Shown: positions 36,319 through 48,455, counted from the stretch's first letter. The stretch is 64,000 nt of DNA from Okapia johnstoni (GCA_024291935.2 JAGTYA010000025.1:8949501-9013500); one strand, 5' to 3'. Numbers and translations are program-made. The notes: generated by a model not told the origin, from the letters alone.

Positions 36319-36425
36319 TTGGGCCACACTGAGTGGCATGATCTCAGTGCCCCAGCCAGAGAATGAATCCATGCCTCCTGCAGTGGGAACGCAGAGTCTT
36401 AATCACTTGACTGCCAAAGAAGTCT
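36319..36425 (-). repeat. CHR-type tRNA-derived SINE
   Basis: In reverse complement: gacttctttggcagtcaag, tgattaagactctgcgttcc, a box-B-like ggattcattctc, then ggggcactgagatcatgcc and gtggcccaaa. Lies directly behind the L1 end. Confidence 0.8.
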
Positions 36426-36587
36426 CTTAAAATAGTAAATTTTGTTACGTGCTTTTCCCCACAGTTTTTAAAAAGTGACATGAGTTGTATTTCTGTCTAT
36501 TTCCAAATATGCTCCTTGATTCAGAACTTATGTTTCCTTAAACCTCTCTCCTTTTCTTGCATTTAGGCATGAATATCAACCAACAGA

Positions 36588-36991
36588 CCCACTCCAGTAC
36601 TCTTGCCTGGAAAATCACATGGACGGAGGAGCCTGGTAGGCTACAGTCCATGGGGTCACTAAGAGTCGGACACGACTGAGTGACTTCACTTTCACTTTTC
36701 CCATTCATGCACTGGAAAAGGAAATGGCAACCCACTCCAGTACTCTTGCCTGGAAAATCCCATGGACGGAGGAGCCTGGTAGGCTACAGTCCATGGGGTC
36801 ACTAAGAGTCGGACACGACTGAGTGACTTCACTTTCACTTTTCCCATTCACGCACTAGAAAAGGAAATGGCAACCCACTCCAGTATTCTTGCCTGGAGAA
36901 TCCCAGGGATGGCAGAGCCTGGTGGGCTGCCATCTATGGGGTCGCACAGAGTCGGACACGACTGAAGCAACTTAGCATAGCACAGCACAGC
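36588..36991 (+). repeat. Three-unit BOV-A array (expanded BOV-A2)
   Basis: Three head-to-tail Bov-A monomers start at 36588, 36731 and 36874, an exact 143-base period. The first two are nearly identical, including 'ggtcactaagagtcggacacg' and the cactttcacttttcccattc linker. The third is the usual 3' monomer, ending near gaagcaacttagcatagc. A perfect 13-base duplication, atcaaccaacaga, lies at 36575-36587 and 36992-37004, so the whole trimer sits within one insertion. Confidence 0.96.
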
Positions 36992-37004
36992 ATCAACCAA
37001 CAGA

Positions 37005-38535
37005 TGTCTTTTTTTTTTCCAGAAAAATGGAATACCCTCTAAATAAAAGGACATTCTCTCCAGACAGAAATGAAGAGTTTTGACAGTGACACATCACTGC
37101 AAGGCTTTAAAGACCTAGTACCACCCCCCCAAAAAAGGCTTACTGCCAAGAATCCTTATAAATGGACGAGCAGCTACTCCTTTCTGATTTGTTCTTTATA
37201 ATACCTTATTACTCATATTCACACAATGTTAAAACAGAAGTCTTTAAAACGTAACTTCTTAGTCTTCATCTGAATTCTATTTCTCATAGGTGGCCTTTTG
37301 TAAAGGACAATAATTACATTAAAAATAACTACAACCTAAATGAAATAATCCCATACTGAGGCTTTGCTCTCTCTCTGCGTGGGGCCCCACGCAGCTGTTT
37401 ACATTGCCCAGAGCGTGCTGAGCACGAACATTACCACAAGTCAGAGAGACAAAGGAGCAACTCCCCCCTCTCAGACCACAGAAACGTCTCGAGCAGTGAA
37501 AAATGACAACACTCGTGAAAAGAAAAGACCCAAAGACCACATATGTACGGTCGACAAACCAAACCAGAGAAGGTTGCTGGGGATTCTTATGTCTTCTTGC
37601 TGAGAGGCCCATCTTGGTGTTATGAAATGTCATTTTTTATCGCCAGCAATAGCACGTGCCTTAATGTCTAACCTATCTGATATTATTATATCTATTATAT
37701 TATAACTTCTCTGATATCAGCACAGTTTTGACAGTTTTCTTTTGGTTAGTGCTCACATGGTCTTTTTACTTCCATCTTGCTATTTGTGTTAAATTTGTCC
37801 CATGTGCTCTTTTATTCTTTTATTCTTCTTTTCTACAAATCAAGCATTTTTCATATTCCATTTAATCTTGTCTATTAGTTTTTAATGCATTTTTGTGTTA
37901 TTCTTTCAGTGGTACCGTGTGAATTAAAGGGTTACAGGCTACCTTAACCACCTTCCAAACAATTCTCCCAAGTCCTTCTTGCTACTGTTGTTGTATATTT
38001 TATGTCTACTATGTTTTAAGCCACACTGGCAGTCATATTATCATTTTAAAGTTCGATCTTTAACCAACCTAAGGAAATATACATGAAGGCTGTATACAGA
38101 ATGAACAAACTTATGTAACACTATTCCAGCTAAACTGGTATTTGCTGAAATCCCCTACAGATTCATGTAGCCTGGCAGCCATACTCAGGGAGTATGTCGT
38201 TAGTATGCAAATTCACAGGCGCTGTGTATCTAACTGGCACTCCATGGAGGCACACACAGCCTCTAGGCTCAGTAGCGTGGAGCTTCTAGAAAACTGCAGG
38301 AACCCTGATGTGGCTCTCAGGCACACAGGCACACTGAACAGGGGCCTCGACTCTCTCTCTCTCAGCCTGACGTTATCGCTTTATCCCATCCTTTCCTCCT
38401 ACCGGAATGTTTCCAAAAACACTACAGAACAAATTCCTGCATTGGACAAAAAGGTCTGTTAACTAAGCTATTAAGATCTTTCAACTTTGCTGTGTTGCAA
38501 TCACACAAAATTACCATTTTTATAGGCTAAAACTT
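37005..38535. other. Intronic sequence, nothing recognised
   Basis: AT-rich except for a mildly GC-rich patch at about 37370-37560. No repeat family, coding exon or RNA gene could be supported. Confidence 0.5.
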
Positions 38536-39086
38536 CTTCAGTTCAGTTCAGTCCTCAGTTGTGTCTGACTCTTTGCGACCCCATGAATCGCAGCACGTCA
38601 GGCCTCCCTGTCCATCACCAACTCCCAGAGTCCACCCAAACCCATGTCCATCGAGTCGGTGATGCCATCCAGCCATCTCATCCTCTGTCGTCCCCTTCTC
38701 CTCCTGCCTTCAATCTTTCCCAGCATCATGGTCTTTGCCAGTGAGTCAGCTCTTTGCATCATGTGGCCAAAGTATTGGAGCTTCAGCTTCAACATCAGTC
38801 CTTCCAATGAACACCCAGGACTGATCTCCTTTAGGATGGACTGGTTGGATCTCCTTGCAGTCCAAGGGATTCTCAAGAGTCTTCTCCAGCACCATAGTTC
38901 AAAAGCATCAATTCTTTGGCGCTCAGCTTTCTTTATGGTCCAATTCTCACCTCCATACACGACTACTGGAAAAACCATAGCTTTGACTATATGGACCTTT
39001 GTCAGCAAAGTGATGTCTCTGCTTTTTAATAAACTGTCTAGGTTTGTCACAGCTTTCCTTCCAAGGAGCAAATGTCTTCTAATTTT
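38536..39086 (-). repeat. BovB LINE C-terminus and 3' end
   Basis: A minus-strand frame stays open for about 160 codons of BovB C-terminal protein ([51 protein letters not shown]), followed by the repeated gttcagttcag terminus. Many substitutions but few frame breaks suggest a fairly young but 5'-truncated copy. It encodes no polymerase active site. Confidence 0.96.
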
Positions 39087-39227
39087 ACATAAGCTATAAT
39101 ATGCCATTTTATAAAGCTCCAAAACAAATACAACTAAACAATGTCACATACATCACTTCAGGCTCTGAAAACCTGAAAGATGGCAGCACATGAGTCTATG
39201 AAAACTCCTTCACAAAAAATGTACAAG

Positions 39228-39347
39228 AATTCCTTGGTTAAGGATTCAGTGGTAAGGACTCCATGCCGTCACTACCAAGGGCGTGGGTTTTATCCCCGGT
39301 TGGGGAACTGAAATCTCACAAGCTGCACAGAGTGGCCAAAAAAAAGG
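39228..39347 (+). repeat. CHR-type tRNA-derived SINE
   Basis: Sense copy: gaattccttggttaagg, 'cagtggtaaggactccatgcc', 'gggcgtgggttttatccccgg', 'ttggggaactgaaatctcac' and 'gagtggccaaaaaaaa'. Confidence 0.88.
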
Positions 39348-39819
39348 TCAAATCACAGATTTGCAAGCAAGTAGAATGTTTTATACTGCTGTATTAAAAA
39401 GCATAAGTCTGTGACTTTTAAATCCTTGGTTTCAACAATTCTCTGAAGGACTAAAGACATTAACACATGCTGAAATAATATTAATTTTTTAAACATCATT
39501 TGTTCCTATAGCTTATTGTTGGCCTAAAGTCACAATTCAGTCTTCCTTTGTCAGAATGCTTTTCAATGCTTCCAGCTGTGATTTCAAAAATGCTACTAGG
39601 ACAATGCTGAATTGTGAAGCCACAGACAGTGAATGATAAGAGATGCAAAGTAACAGGAAGAAAAAAATCACAAGGGTACAAAAAGGAGAGAGAGAAAAGA
39701 CGGCATCTATAGAAATATATGTATCTGAAATGTTTAAATTACACAAAAAGAATGGCCTTTGTTATTTTTCACATTGAACATATGATCCTGTGATTTATCA
39801 ATATACATGTCTATGTTGG

Positions 39820-40625
39820 TCTTGTGTCCATGATTCCTAGATATGGCTCCCAAGACTCTTGGAATTCCTTAAGGGTAAAGCAATGGGGAGCACCTTGTTA
39901 TAGTACTTGGTGTTTTGTCCTCAGTTCCTGAAACAGCTTCAGAGTATAAAAGTGAAATGGGTGTCTTATTATTGATAATTCCTTGCAACTACATCTGAAT
40001 TTGTGCTAACAAGGTGACTTTATATAAAGGTCCTAGGTAACCCATGCTTGGTGGCTAGTTGCCAGGGGAACCAAGCCATGTGATAAGAGGGTTGGAACTT
40101 TCAGTCCAACCCATCCCACCCAACCCAACCCCCGCCTCTGGGAAAGAAAGAGGGACTAGCGATTACACTCAGTCACCAGAGGCCAACTATATAATCCATC
40201 TTGCCTGGGTAATGAAACTTCCATAAAAATCCCTGAGGACTGGGTCCAGAGAGCTTCTAGGTTGGTGAACACATGGCGATGCTGGGAGAAGGCAGGGAAG
40301 CTCTAAATCTCTTCCCTGATACCCTTCCCTTTGCACCTCTTCCATCCACCTGTTCCTGAGTTATAATCCTTTAGCAATAAAGCTGAGTGTCATAAGTGAA
40401 ATATTTTTCCAAGTTCTCTGGGTCGTTCTGCTTGACAGTAAATTAATCATTCCAGAGAAGCGGCTTACGAAAGGTACTCTAGCCAGCTGGTCAGAAGCAC
40501 AGGGGACAACTGGACTTGGGACTGGCAGTAAAGGGGGATGGGAGGCAGCCTCATGGGACCAAGCCCTTAACCTGTGGGGTCTGATGTTATCCTCACATAG
40601 TGTCAGAACTTCTTTAAACTGGAAG
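39820..40625 (+). repeat. Probable endogenous-retrovirus LTR
   Basis: Contains a TATATAA-like box near 40021, an aataaa signal at 40376-40381 and the segment 'ccagctggtcagaagcacagg', 'acttgggactggcagtaaag', 'cctcatgggaccaagcccttaacctgtgggg', which I associate with a mammalian ERV LTR family. No gag, pol or env text is adjacent. Family and exact ends unresolved. Confidence 0.55.
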
Positions 40626-42005
40626 ACATCCAGCTAGTGTTGCAGAGAACTGTGTGGAGGGAAAAAAAATCCCAGACCTTCGGTGACCAAAAATGAAGTA
40701 TTTTGTGTGAGTAGTAAAGGAGAGACACATTGGAATATTTTTTCCCTTATACAAACATTGATGTCTTTTGCAAGATTTTTCCGCCAGTTTTGATGGTAGT
40801 TAATTTTTTTAAACCTCATTTTTAGGTGAATCCCACTAAAAGAGTAAAAAAATAACTGCCCATTAAAGTTAGTCTAGATGTGACAATGTGTGACTCATCT
40901 AAATGAGGAAACTGATTTATTCAATTGATTTTATTCAGTAAAACTACATATCCTCATAATGATGAAAGCAGGATGTAAAAGTCAAGCTTGTCTTGATTTC
41001 TGTACCAATCTACAAACCTCTCCGTACCCTAATGCAACAGGAGATAAGGACACAGAACTATAAACAGAAAACAAGGAATACATATCACACACTAGTAGGT
41101 AACCCAAGCAGTAAATTTATACTGTGGCCTAAACCCTCCTAAGCTCTAATCAGATCATAAACCTTTATTTCCATTCTCACGAAGCTGAACTTCTGACAAT
41201 TAGAAGATAGACTGAATTCTATCTTTATGCAAAGAAACTTAAGCAAGGTCACCTTACACCTACGGCCCTCTGGGCAAACATTCTTAGGAAGAATACATTA
41301 ATCTCACACATATTTATCTGCTTAAACTTAATTTGATTCTATGTTCAATGCAACTCATCACAAATCATGTAAAGACAAAGTATGATAACCAAAGAATATG
41401 GAAAACGGAAGAAAGCTTAACAAAGAACTATTTCAAGTCGTAACAATCACACTTACAGTAACAAAATGGGGTAGATTATTTTCTTCAGCTGTTTTGTATT
41501 CTTGCAGCAGACAACAGTGCCACAGAGTAGAAAACTTAGACCCTGTTCTTCTGCCTAGAAGAATGTACAGTTGTGACCTGAACCATCTACAGTGACTGAA
41601 AAGAATCTACTGTTGTTGGAAAGGCAGTGGTAAGCTTAAGCCAGTAAGCAAGGTTGAAGACATTCTATGCGATGCGAAAGTGGTTCTTTATATGTGCATT
41701 TGCATCGCTCCTTAACAGGAGACTTTTATTAATAAACCAGGAGTATGCTCCCTAAGACTGTGTATGTTCCAATGAGCCTCTATTTCAATAAAGTCCCAGA
41801 AATCATTTTCCACAGAGCATCTTCAGATGGGAGGTTGTATCAGTCTTCAGTTCCTCTGAAGCACTAGTCCACGATGAAACTTCTTACAGGGAAATGCTCA
41901 GAAATAGGTCAGAACTAGGTCTCTCTTTCACTCTTATGCCCACGCATTCATTTCGTGACTTTTTCATTTTTAAAAGAAAAGTGCTGCTGAGATGGAAATT
42001 GTCTC
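40626..42005. other. Intronic sequence, nothing recognised
   Basis: No young repeat is present. Short frames lack splice context. The last part (from about 41640) may belong to the A-tailed feature at 42006-42045. Confidence 0.45.
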
Positions 42006-42045
42006 AATAAATGCAGGGTCAGTCATTACAAAAAAAAAAAAAAAA
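42006..42045 (+). other. AATAAA followed by a 16-A tract (possible retrocopy 3' end)
   Basis: aataaa at 42006-42011, then 18 bases, then 16 consecutive A (42030-42045): the layout of a reverse-transcribed mRNA end. No target-site duplication and no recognisable transcript upstream, so only a candidate. Confidence 0.25.
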
Positions 42046-42621
42046 GTCTCAAGTTCTGGTGAATTCAGTATCACTTCTAGAGTCATTGGTGCAGAACAGC
42101 TTTTGCCTCTGCGTTAACAATGAGAGAGAACAGGGTATTACATGAACCAGGAGAGAAGAAAACCACAACCACAACAGAAAACCTTCAGCAGCACTTACTC
42201 TACAGCACTGTAGTCACAGTCACAATACTCAAATCAAGATCTGTATCATGAAAAAGCTCTAAGTTTACTGCTGACTTATCTTTGTTAGCTGGATCTCACA
42301 AAACAACCATTCTCTCACTGAAAAGAAATAAACGGAGCTTAGGAAACGAAGGTTTTTCTTTTTAAGGTGATACAACTTTGAAGGTTAAAAGATGAACCTG
42401 TTCAATTTCTACCACAGAACAGACTAATCTTAATGAAACACTACTTATGTATGTTATTTCCTAAGTCATTAATGATACTATATACTTCAAAATATCTGTT
42501 CATTTATTTTAAACTTGTTTTCATTTCTTTCTCTGTTTGATATACTGAAACAGAGTAAGCAATAAAGTCCATTTTTGGAGTCCCTTGTTGTTTATATATT
42601 TAGTCTTCCATTTAGCCAGGA

Positions 42622-42742
42622 TGGAGAAGGGAATGGCAACCCACTCCAGTACTCTTGCCTGGAGAATCCATGGACAGAGGAGCCTGGTGGACTGCAGTCC
42701 ATGGGGTTACAAGGGCTCAGACACGACTGAGTGACCAGCACT
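42622..42742 (+). repeat. Bov-A SINE fragment
   Basis: One Bov-A monomer without tRNA-like head. The flanks tttagccagga (42611-42621) and tttagtcagga (42743-42753) are a duplication with one mismatch, so it inserted at this length. Confidence 0.94.
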
Positions 42743-43158
42743 TTTAGTCAGGAAGGCTATAGGCTTGAAAAAGACATTAATAGTTTTCCCTACGTGGAGA
42801 TGGCTTGAGAACCAAAAACCTTTAAATCTCCAAAGAAGACAGCAGAGGTTGGGATGAAGAAGTTCAACAACTTCCCAGCACACTCCTGAGTCAGACCTTC
42901 ATTCACAGCCTGACTCTCCTACAATGTTCTACATTTAGGTCCTCAACTCATGAATTCCTATCTATAGCCACAGAATCTTAGAAGAAATATCAGAAGCTCA
43001 GTCCAATTCCCAACTGGAGTTGTGGAGTTTTTTTTTCCTACAACAGGCATGATGCGTGGTTCTCCAGCCTTTGCTGGATCACCCAAGGCAGCCTACTCCA
43101 AAACTGGACAGTTCTATTGTGAAATTTGTTCTTATATTGTGCTAGTGTCACATTCCTA

Positions 43159-43373
43159 AAAGTGAAGGTGACAGTAAAGTCAGTCGTGTCTGATTCTTTG
43201 CGACCCCATGGACTGGAGCCTACCAGGCTCCTCCATCCATGGAATTTTCCAGGCAAGAGTACTGGAGTGGGTTGCCATTTCCTTCTCCAAGGGATCTTCC
43301 TAACCCAGGAATTGAACCCAGGTCTCCTGCATTGCAGGCAGATTCTTTACCAACTGAGCCACAAGGGAGGCCC
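43159..43373 (-). repeat. Bov-tA SINE
   Basis: Complete minus-strand copy, starting with the common aaagtgaaggtgacag tail text and ending with 'gattctttaccaactgagccacaaggg'. Confidence 0.96.
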
Positions 43374-43730
43374 AACATAATATACAGGAACAATTATATA
43401 AAATATGAAAATATAAGAGACATAGTAAAACGTATGGGTGAGCAAAATAATTTGGAGGCTACTACTCTCCATAGTTAATAACCTTCCCTTTATTTTTTTT
43501 TTAAATTAGGTCATAGGAGGCCTACCTACATGATTATGAATCTTCAACAGATATTAAATACTCATAAACAGTGTAGCATCAACCACATATAAATAAATGT
43601 TCAGCATCAGACTCCAAGGGCACCCAAATAAGAGTGAGAGGCAAAAGAGTCCAGGAGGGGTGGCAAAGAAATGGGAGCATCCAGCTCTCCATCAGGCTTA
43701 CTCCATGCATGTGGCAACCATGTACACAGA

Positions 43731-43757
43731 CAGACAGACAGACACACACACACAAAC
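43731..43757. repeat. (GACA)n/(CA)n microsatellite
   Basis: About four gaca units run directly into a CA run interrupted by aaac. A likely length polymorphism. Confidence 0.9.
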
Positions 43758-43866
43758 ATATACCCACACCCAGAGGGGGACAAAGACCTGTGAGCCTATC
43801 TTTCATTAGCCTTCCAACCTAAATCTAAAAACAGAATCTAATTTGACTGAATTTATCTACCTTTAA

Positions 43867-43996
43867 CTGGAGGAGGAAATGGCAACCCACTCCAGTATTC
43901 TTGCCTAAAAAATCCTACAGACAGAGGAGCCTGGTAGGGCTATAGTCCTTGGGGTCACAGAGAGTCAGACGTGACTGAGTGACTGAGCACAAGCAC
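43867..43996 (+). repeat. Bov-A SINE fragment
   Basis: Head-less monomer from ctggaggaggaaatggc to gactgagtgactgagcac. A perfect 13-base duplication, tatctacctttaa, at 43854-43866 and 43997-44009 fixes both edges. Confidence 0.96.
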
Positions 43997-44325
43997 TATC
44001 TACCTTTAAAGGCCTAGGCTGGATTCTCCAGAATCTTCATATTCAAAGTGACCCCCAAAACATATCAAGCCCATTTCAATTAACATTTAAAATACAGTTA
44101 TCCTTGAAATTAGTTTTCAAGTATAGTACTGTTTAGAAAACACTATCAAAATCTTGATTATAGAAAAATAGAAAATGCTCTTAAGTTTTTAAAGAAAATG
44201 TTCATGTTGCCACAAGGAGTACCCTAAAAACAAGGCAAGGAAATGAAGAATGAGTCTTTGAGAAACTGCTCTATCTAGGACCTTTAAAAAAGGCAAGCAA
44301 TTTAAATTAAATTGGGTTTTCAAAG

Positions 44326-44533
44326 GCTCGCCTAGTAGTTTAGATGGTAAAGCATCTGCCTGCAGTGCAGGAGACCCGGGTTTGATCCCTGGGTCGGGAA
44401 GATCCCCTGAAGAAGGAAATGGCAACCCACTCCAGTATTCTTGCCTGGAGAATTTCATGGACAGAGGAGCCTGGCAGGCTACAGTCCATGGGGCCGCAAA
44501 GAGTCGGACACGGCTGAGCGACTAACACACACA
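44326..44533 (+). repeat. Bov-tA SINE
   Basis: Full sense copy with a well-preserved tRNA-like head (gtaaagcatctgcctgcag, box B ggtttgatccc) and a short CA tail. A perfect 11-base duplication, ggttttcaaag, at 44315-44325 and 44534-44544. One of the less mutated SINEs here. Confidence 0.97.
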
Positions 44534-45183
44534 GGTTTTCAAAGCACATTGTCTATCTTCTGGTTATTTAAACCCAAAACCACCTTATTGATCAAAGTAA
44601 AAATCCTGAAGCTATTTACTAACCACAAGAGTCTACACAAAAGTTCAGAATTTGTGCCAACATTTGTTAAAAATTAGTTCCAAGACCAAGTTGGTAATTA
44701 AAAATAAGACTTCAGGGATTATTATGATGGTTAACCAAAAAACTTTGTTTAAAATACACTGCAGCCAGTAAGAATCACAAACCTAATGCAGAAAAATTAG
44801 CCATTTCATTAAATACTCTCAGCAGTACCAGAAGGTATCAGCAGAGGGCCTCTAGAAACAGTGGTACGCAAGCTTTCTAAAAACATCTTTCCCAAGTAAA
44901 CCAGGAAATGAATTACTTCCCTGGTACCGATATTTCCTAAAAAGAAAGTATAAGTTCAAATTAATTTGTCAACATCTGATTAAAACTCTAGCTCAGAAAT
45001 TAAATCTGGAAATTTCTCTTAAACTAAAAATATTCACCCACAAACAAGGAAAGCAATATTTAAATGTCAAATATTGCTTTCCAGGTTACAACTCTGCACT
45101 GTAGGACCAAACTTTTCTAACAGTTTAAACAAAAGTGCCAGCTCTTCAGACTATTATTTTTTAAAAAACTGTGTGATATCTAT

Positions 45184-45341
45184 TGTCGTTCAGTTGCTAA
45201 GTCATGTCCGACTGTTTGTAGCACGCCAGGCTTCCCTGTCCTTCACTATCTCCTGGAGCTTGCTCAAACTCACGTCCATTGAGTCGGTGATGCCATCCAA
45301 ACATCTCATCCTCTGTTGTCCCCTTCTCCTCCTGCCCTCAA
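45184..45341 (-). repeat. BovB LINE 3' tail
   Basis: Minus-strand tail: gttcagttgctaagtcatg, an internal deletion before tagcacgccaggcttccc, then 'gatgccatccaaacatctcatc' and ccttctcctcctgcc. Short truncated copy. Confidence 0.93.
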
Positions 45342-45810
45342 GACATCTAAGATCATAAAATCACAAATATGATTGAAAAGCAACATGCGCTACCTCACTA
45401 TCCTGAAAATAAGTAAATTAGGGCCCCACTGAACCAGGCAGATCCACATCACTTCTGATTCCCTGAGAGACTCTGTTACAATTTCAGAGGCTTCCTTTAT
45501 CCCAGTAGGCTGAAATTTCTATTATTTGGAGCTGGGGAGTATTTTTTTAAAAAGATAAAACAGAAGGTTCACTAGCAAAGTCTTATAACATTCTTAAAAT
45601 TACTGGGCATCTGTATTTTTAAAGCACTATCGACAAAAATTTCAACTCTTCTGAATTAAATTCTATGACTATTAAGTTAAATTCTATGACTTTCACCAGG
45701 TGAAAATCAAAGATGATATGAAAAAGATTGCAAAAGGGAAAAGCAACCTCAAATTAGAGTTAAATATATTAAAAGCAGCATATTGGATCTTAGAATCAGA
45801 ACAGTGATAG

Positions 45811-45940
45811 GGACTTCCCTGGCGATCCAGTGGCTAAGACTCTGGGCTCCCAATGCAGGAGGCCCGGGTTTGATTCCTGGTCAGGGAACTGGATTCCACA
45901 TGCTGCAACTAAGACCTGGAGCAATGAAATAAATAAACAA
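45811..45940 (+). repeat. CHR-type tRNA-derived SINE
   Basis: ggacttccctggcgatccag, 'gtggctaagactctgggctcc', box-B-like ggtttgattcc and 'gtcagggaactgg', ending in aataaataaacaag. Confidence 0.9.
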
Positions 45941-46095
45941 GAAAAGCGATAGCTAAACTCTAGTAACCACATGCGGACACTGTATTCTGTTTTGGAGACC
46001 ATAATTTAAGAAGAATACTGAAGAACTAGAACAACCAAGAGCCGATGGACCAGTATGACTAAGTATTCAAAATGACGATGTGACAGAACACTCCA

Positions 46096-46199
46096 GTGCT
46101 TGCTCCAGCAGCACATATACTAAAACTGGAACACAGAGTATAGTTATGTGGGCCCTGCACAGGGATGATACTCAAATTCCTGAAGCACTCCGTATTTTT
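46096..46199 (+). pseudogene. U6 snRNA pseudogene
   Basis: About 104 bases align end to end with the 107-base U6 spliceosomal RNA. The 5' part gtgcttgctccagcagcaca with tatactaaaactggaac is clear, then a decayed middle, then 'ggccctgcacagggatga' and 'caaattcctgaagcactcc', ending in a T run. The conserved ACAGAGA box reads acagagt, and the following AGC-triad region is altered, so it cannot be functional. No upstream PSE or TATA is obvious, consistent with a retroposed copy. Confidence 0.92.
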
Positions 46200-46699
46200 C
46201 ATGGGCCTCTAGGGTCCTTAGTGAATTGTTTAAAACACAGATTTACATCTGTGACTGCCAAGGATCTTCCTGATTTGCAGTTTGCAGTTTCCTGATGGAG
46301 CCCAGGGAGACTCCAAATTCATTTAGCATCCCAAAATCTCATTGCTAGAAGGCCATTCTTTAGGTTAGTTTTCTCCTTGAGCTTCCTGCAGGCATTACTG
46401 ATGGCTACAAGATTAGTTTTGGCAAGACCCGCAACAGCAAAGGGCAGCAGTCAGAAGGATGACTTTTGTTACTCATCTGTAAAAGATGACCAGAGTTGTT
46501 TCAAAGTAGTAACGGAAGAAACCAAACAAGGGTAGTGGGGAAATCAGCCTTCGTCACTGCTCACATTCAAAAAGCTTATTTATTTTGAAAAAGGAAAAAC
46601 TTTGTCCCCCTTTCTTGTCCCCTACTTTTCAAGAACAATCATGTTCTTCAATTCTCTGACATACAAACAGGATAAAGAGGCAAGAAAGCTGAACACAGA

Positions 46700-46805
46700 A
46701 TCAGAAGGAACCCAGGGATCTGGCCCTAGTATCACTCACAGTTAGCTGCATTACCTCAGGCTGTTTTTCTAAAATTTTTGGATCTGTGAAATGAGGAGCT
46801 TGCTT
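46700..46805 (+). repeat. MIR SINE fragment
   Basis: 'tcacagttagctgcattacctcaggc' followed by 'ggatctgtgaaatgagg' matches the sense MIR core. Confidence 0.55.
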
Positions 46806-47023
46806 AGGCTTAGCCCATAGGCTTAACAGTCTTTGAGTTTTTGCTACTCACCTGGCAATAGCCAGCAATTTTTTGGCTGAAAATCATTTGTGTTGCAAGG
46901 GGCTCATTTTGTAACCAAGGTTTCTAAATTCTTAGCTTCCTCATTATTATGATATCGAAATCTGTGTCAGGGCTCTTTACACCAGTAAGAGGTTACTGTG
47001 ATAAAATAAAATGTTATTGCCAG

Positions 47024-47213
47024 TTCTGTAGCTCAGTCAGTAAAGAAACCACCTGCAACGCAGAAGACCTGGGTTGGGAAGATCTCCTAGAGGAGGAAAT
47101 GGCAACCCACTCCAGTATTCTTGCCTGGGAAACCCCATGGACAGAGGAGCCCGGTGAGCTACAGTCCATGGGGTCACAAGAATCGGACACAACTTTGCGA
47201 CTAAACTACCACC
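47024..47213 (+). repeat. Bov-tA SINE
   Basis: Sense copy. The tRNA-like head (gtagctcagtcagtaaag) is present, but the box-B region is shortened (acctgggttgggaag). Confidence 0.94.
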
Positions 47214-48258
47214 AATAAATATTTTACGTGATCTTTGGCTAAAGATATGTTTTTGTAATATATAAGCCAATAAATCCTTGCTAATTCTTTTTACACAGAG
47301 ATTTGTCCAAAGACTGATTTTTGAAATCAAACATCTTTTACATATTTTAAAGGATTCTATTTAGGAAACAAGATACTTTCAAAGTCAAACCATAGATAAA
47401 ATGAGAGACACTAATGCCTAATAAATATACGCTGATCCTGAGGTATGAAATCTGGTCTGCTCCCACTGACTGACGAGATCACAGGTCATGATGATGTAAC
47501 ATCAAGGCAAGTCAAGTACTAACAAATACTTACTAAAGCCCAATACTGTGCTACCTTGCCAAAGTTGCCTATCTTTCTTTAGATAAAATGCTGTATTATG
47601 ATCGTTGAAGAAAAGCCAATCTGTTCTAGTAATTATCTTCCATCATACACGATCCTGGTCTGTCCTTCTATTTATCTACCTATGAGTCTTTGGGAAGCTA
47701 ATAGCCACAAGACAAATTCTTGTAACAATGTTCTGGATTTAAAAAAAAAAAAAAGAAGAATAGTGGACTTTGGGGGCCAAAATTCTCCCTCCCTCCTAAG
47801 ATTGAAGGCTACTGATAAAGTACTCAAATTCATTGTGAATAAAAGGTGAAAGCAGAAGGTAGAGGCACATACTATGTTCCTTTAGAGGTCTAATTACTCT
47901 AAAGTCTCTATATATTTTGTAAATATAAAGGAAAAGGAGGTTAAATTTAACTTAAACAGTGAATTTGACTTTGCATTATATTCAGCCTTCGTCACAGAGG
48001 CTGTTGCTTGGAACAGAAGGAATACAACTCAGATGTTAAAAGCAAAACCAAATAAAACTTTGAGAGACATCCTTATGATGATAACTGTACATGGTAAGTC
48101 TACCAAGGTCAAGAACATCCTAGCTACACCTTCAATTCCATTCTTAGGACAATCACATATATTAAAAGTTAGCGTAAGATCATTAAGGATGATAAAGGTA
48201 TCTTGTGGGTCACCACAGAAACATACTGCATTAAAACAAACATATACATTCTGGACCT

Positions 48259-48455
48259 TCTTGTAGCTCAGCTGGTAAAGAATCCACCTGCAAAGAGGGA
48301 GACCTGGGTTTGATCCCTGGGTTGGGGAGATCCCCTGGAGAAGGGAAAGGCTACCATTCCAGTATTCTGGCCTGGAGAATTTCATGGACTGTGTAGTCCA
48401 TGGGGTTGCAAAGAGTCGGACACGACTGAGCAACTTTCACTTCACTTCATTTCAC
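48259..48455 (+). repeat. Bov-tA SINE
   Basis: Sense copy with head gtagctcagctggtaaag and box B ggtttgatccc. An internal deletion removes part of the 'gaggagcctgg' block. The duplication acattctggacct (48246-48258) and acattctagacct (48456-48468) has one mismatch. Confidence 0.96.

Noticed and set aside
36588..36991. Regularly spaced repeats, considered as an array such as CRISPR or a satellite
   Set aside because: The units are BOV-A SINE monomers with no spacer structure, enclosed by a target-site duplication, in a mammalian genome.
38598..39122. A 174-codon minus-strand frame
   Set aside because: BovB C-terminal sequence, part of a 5'-truncated LINE, not a host gene.
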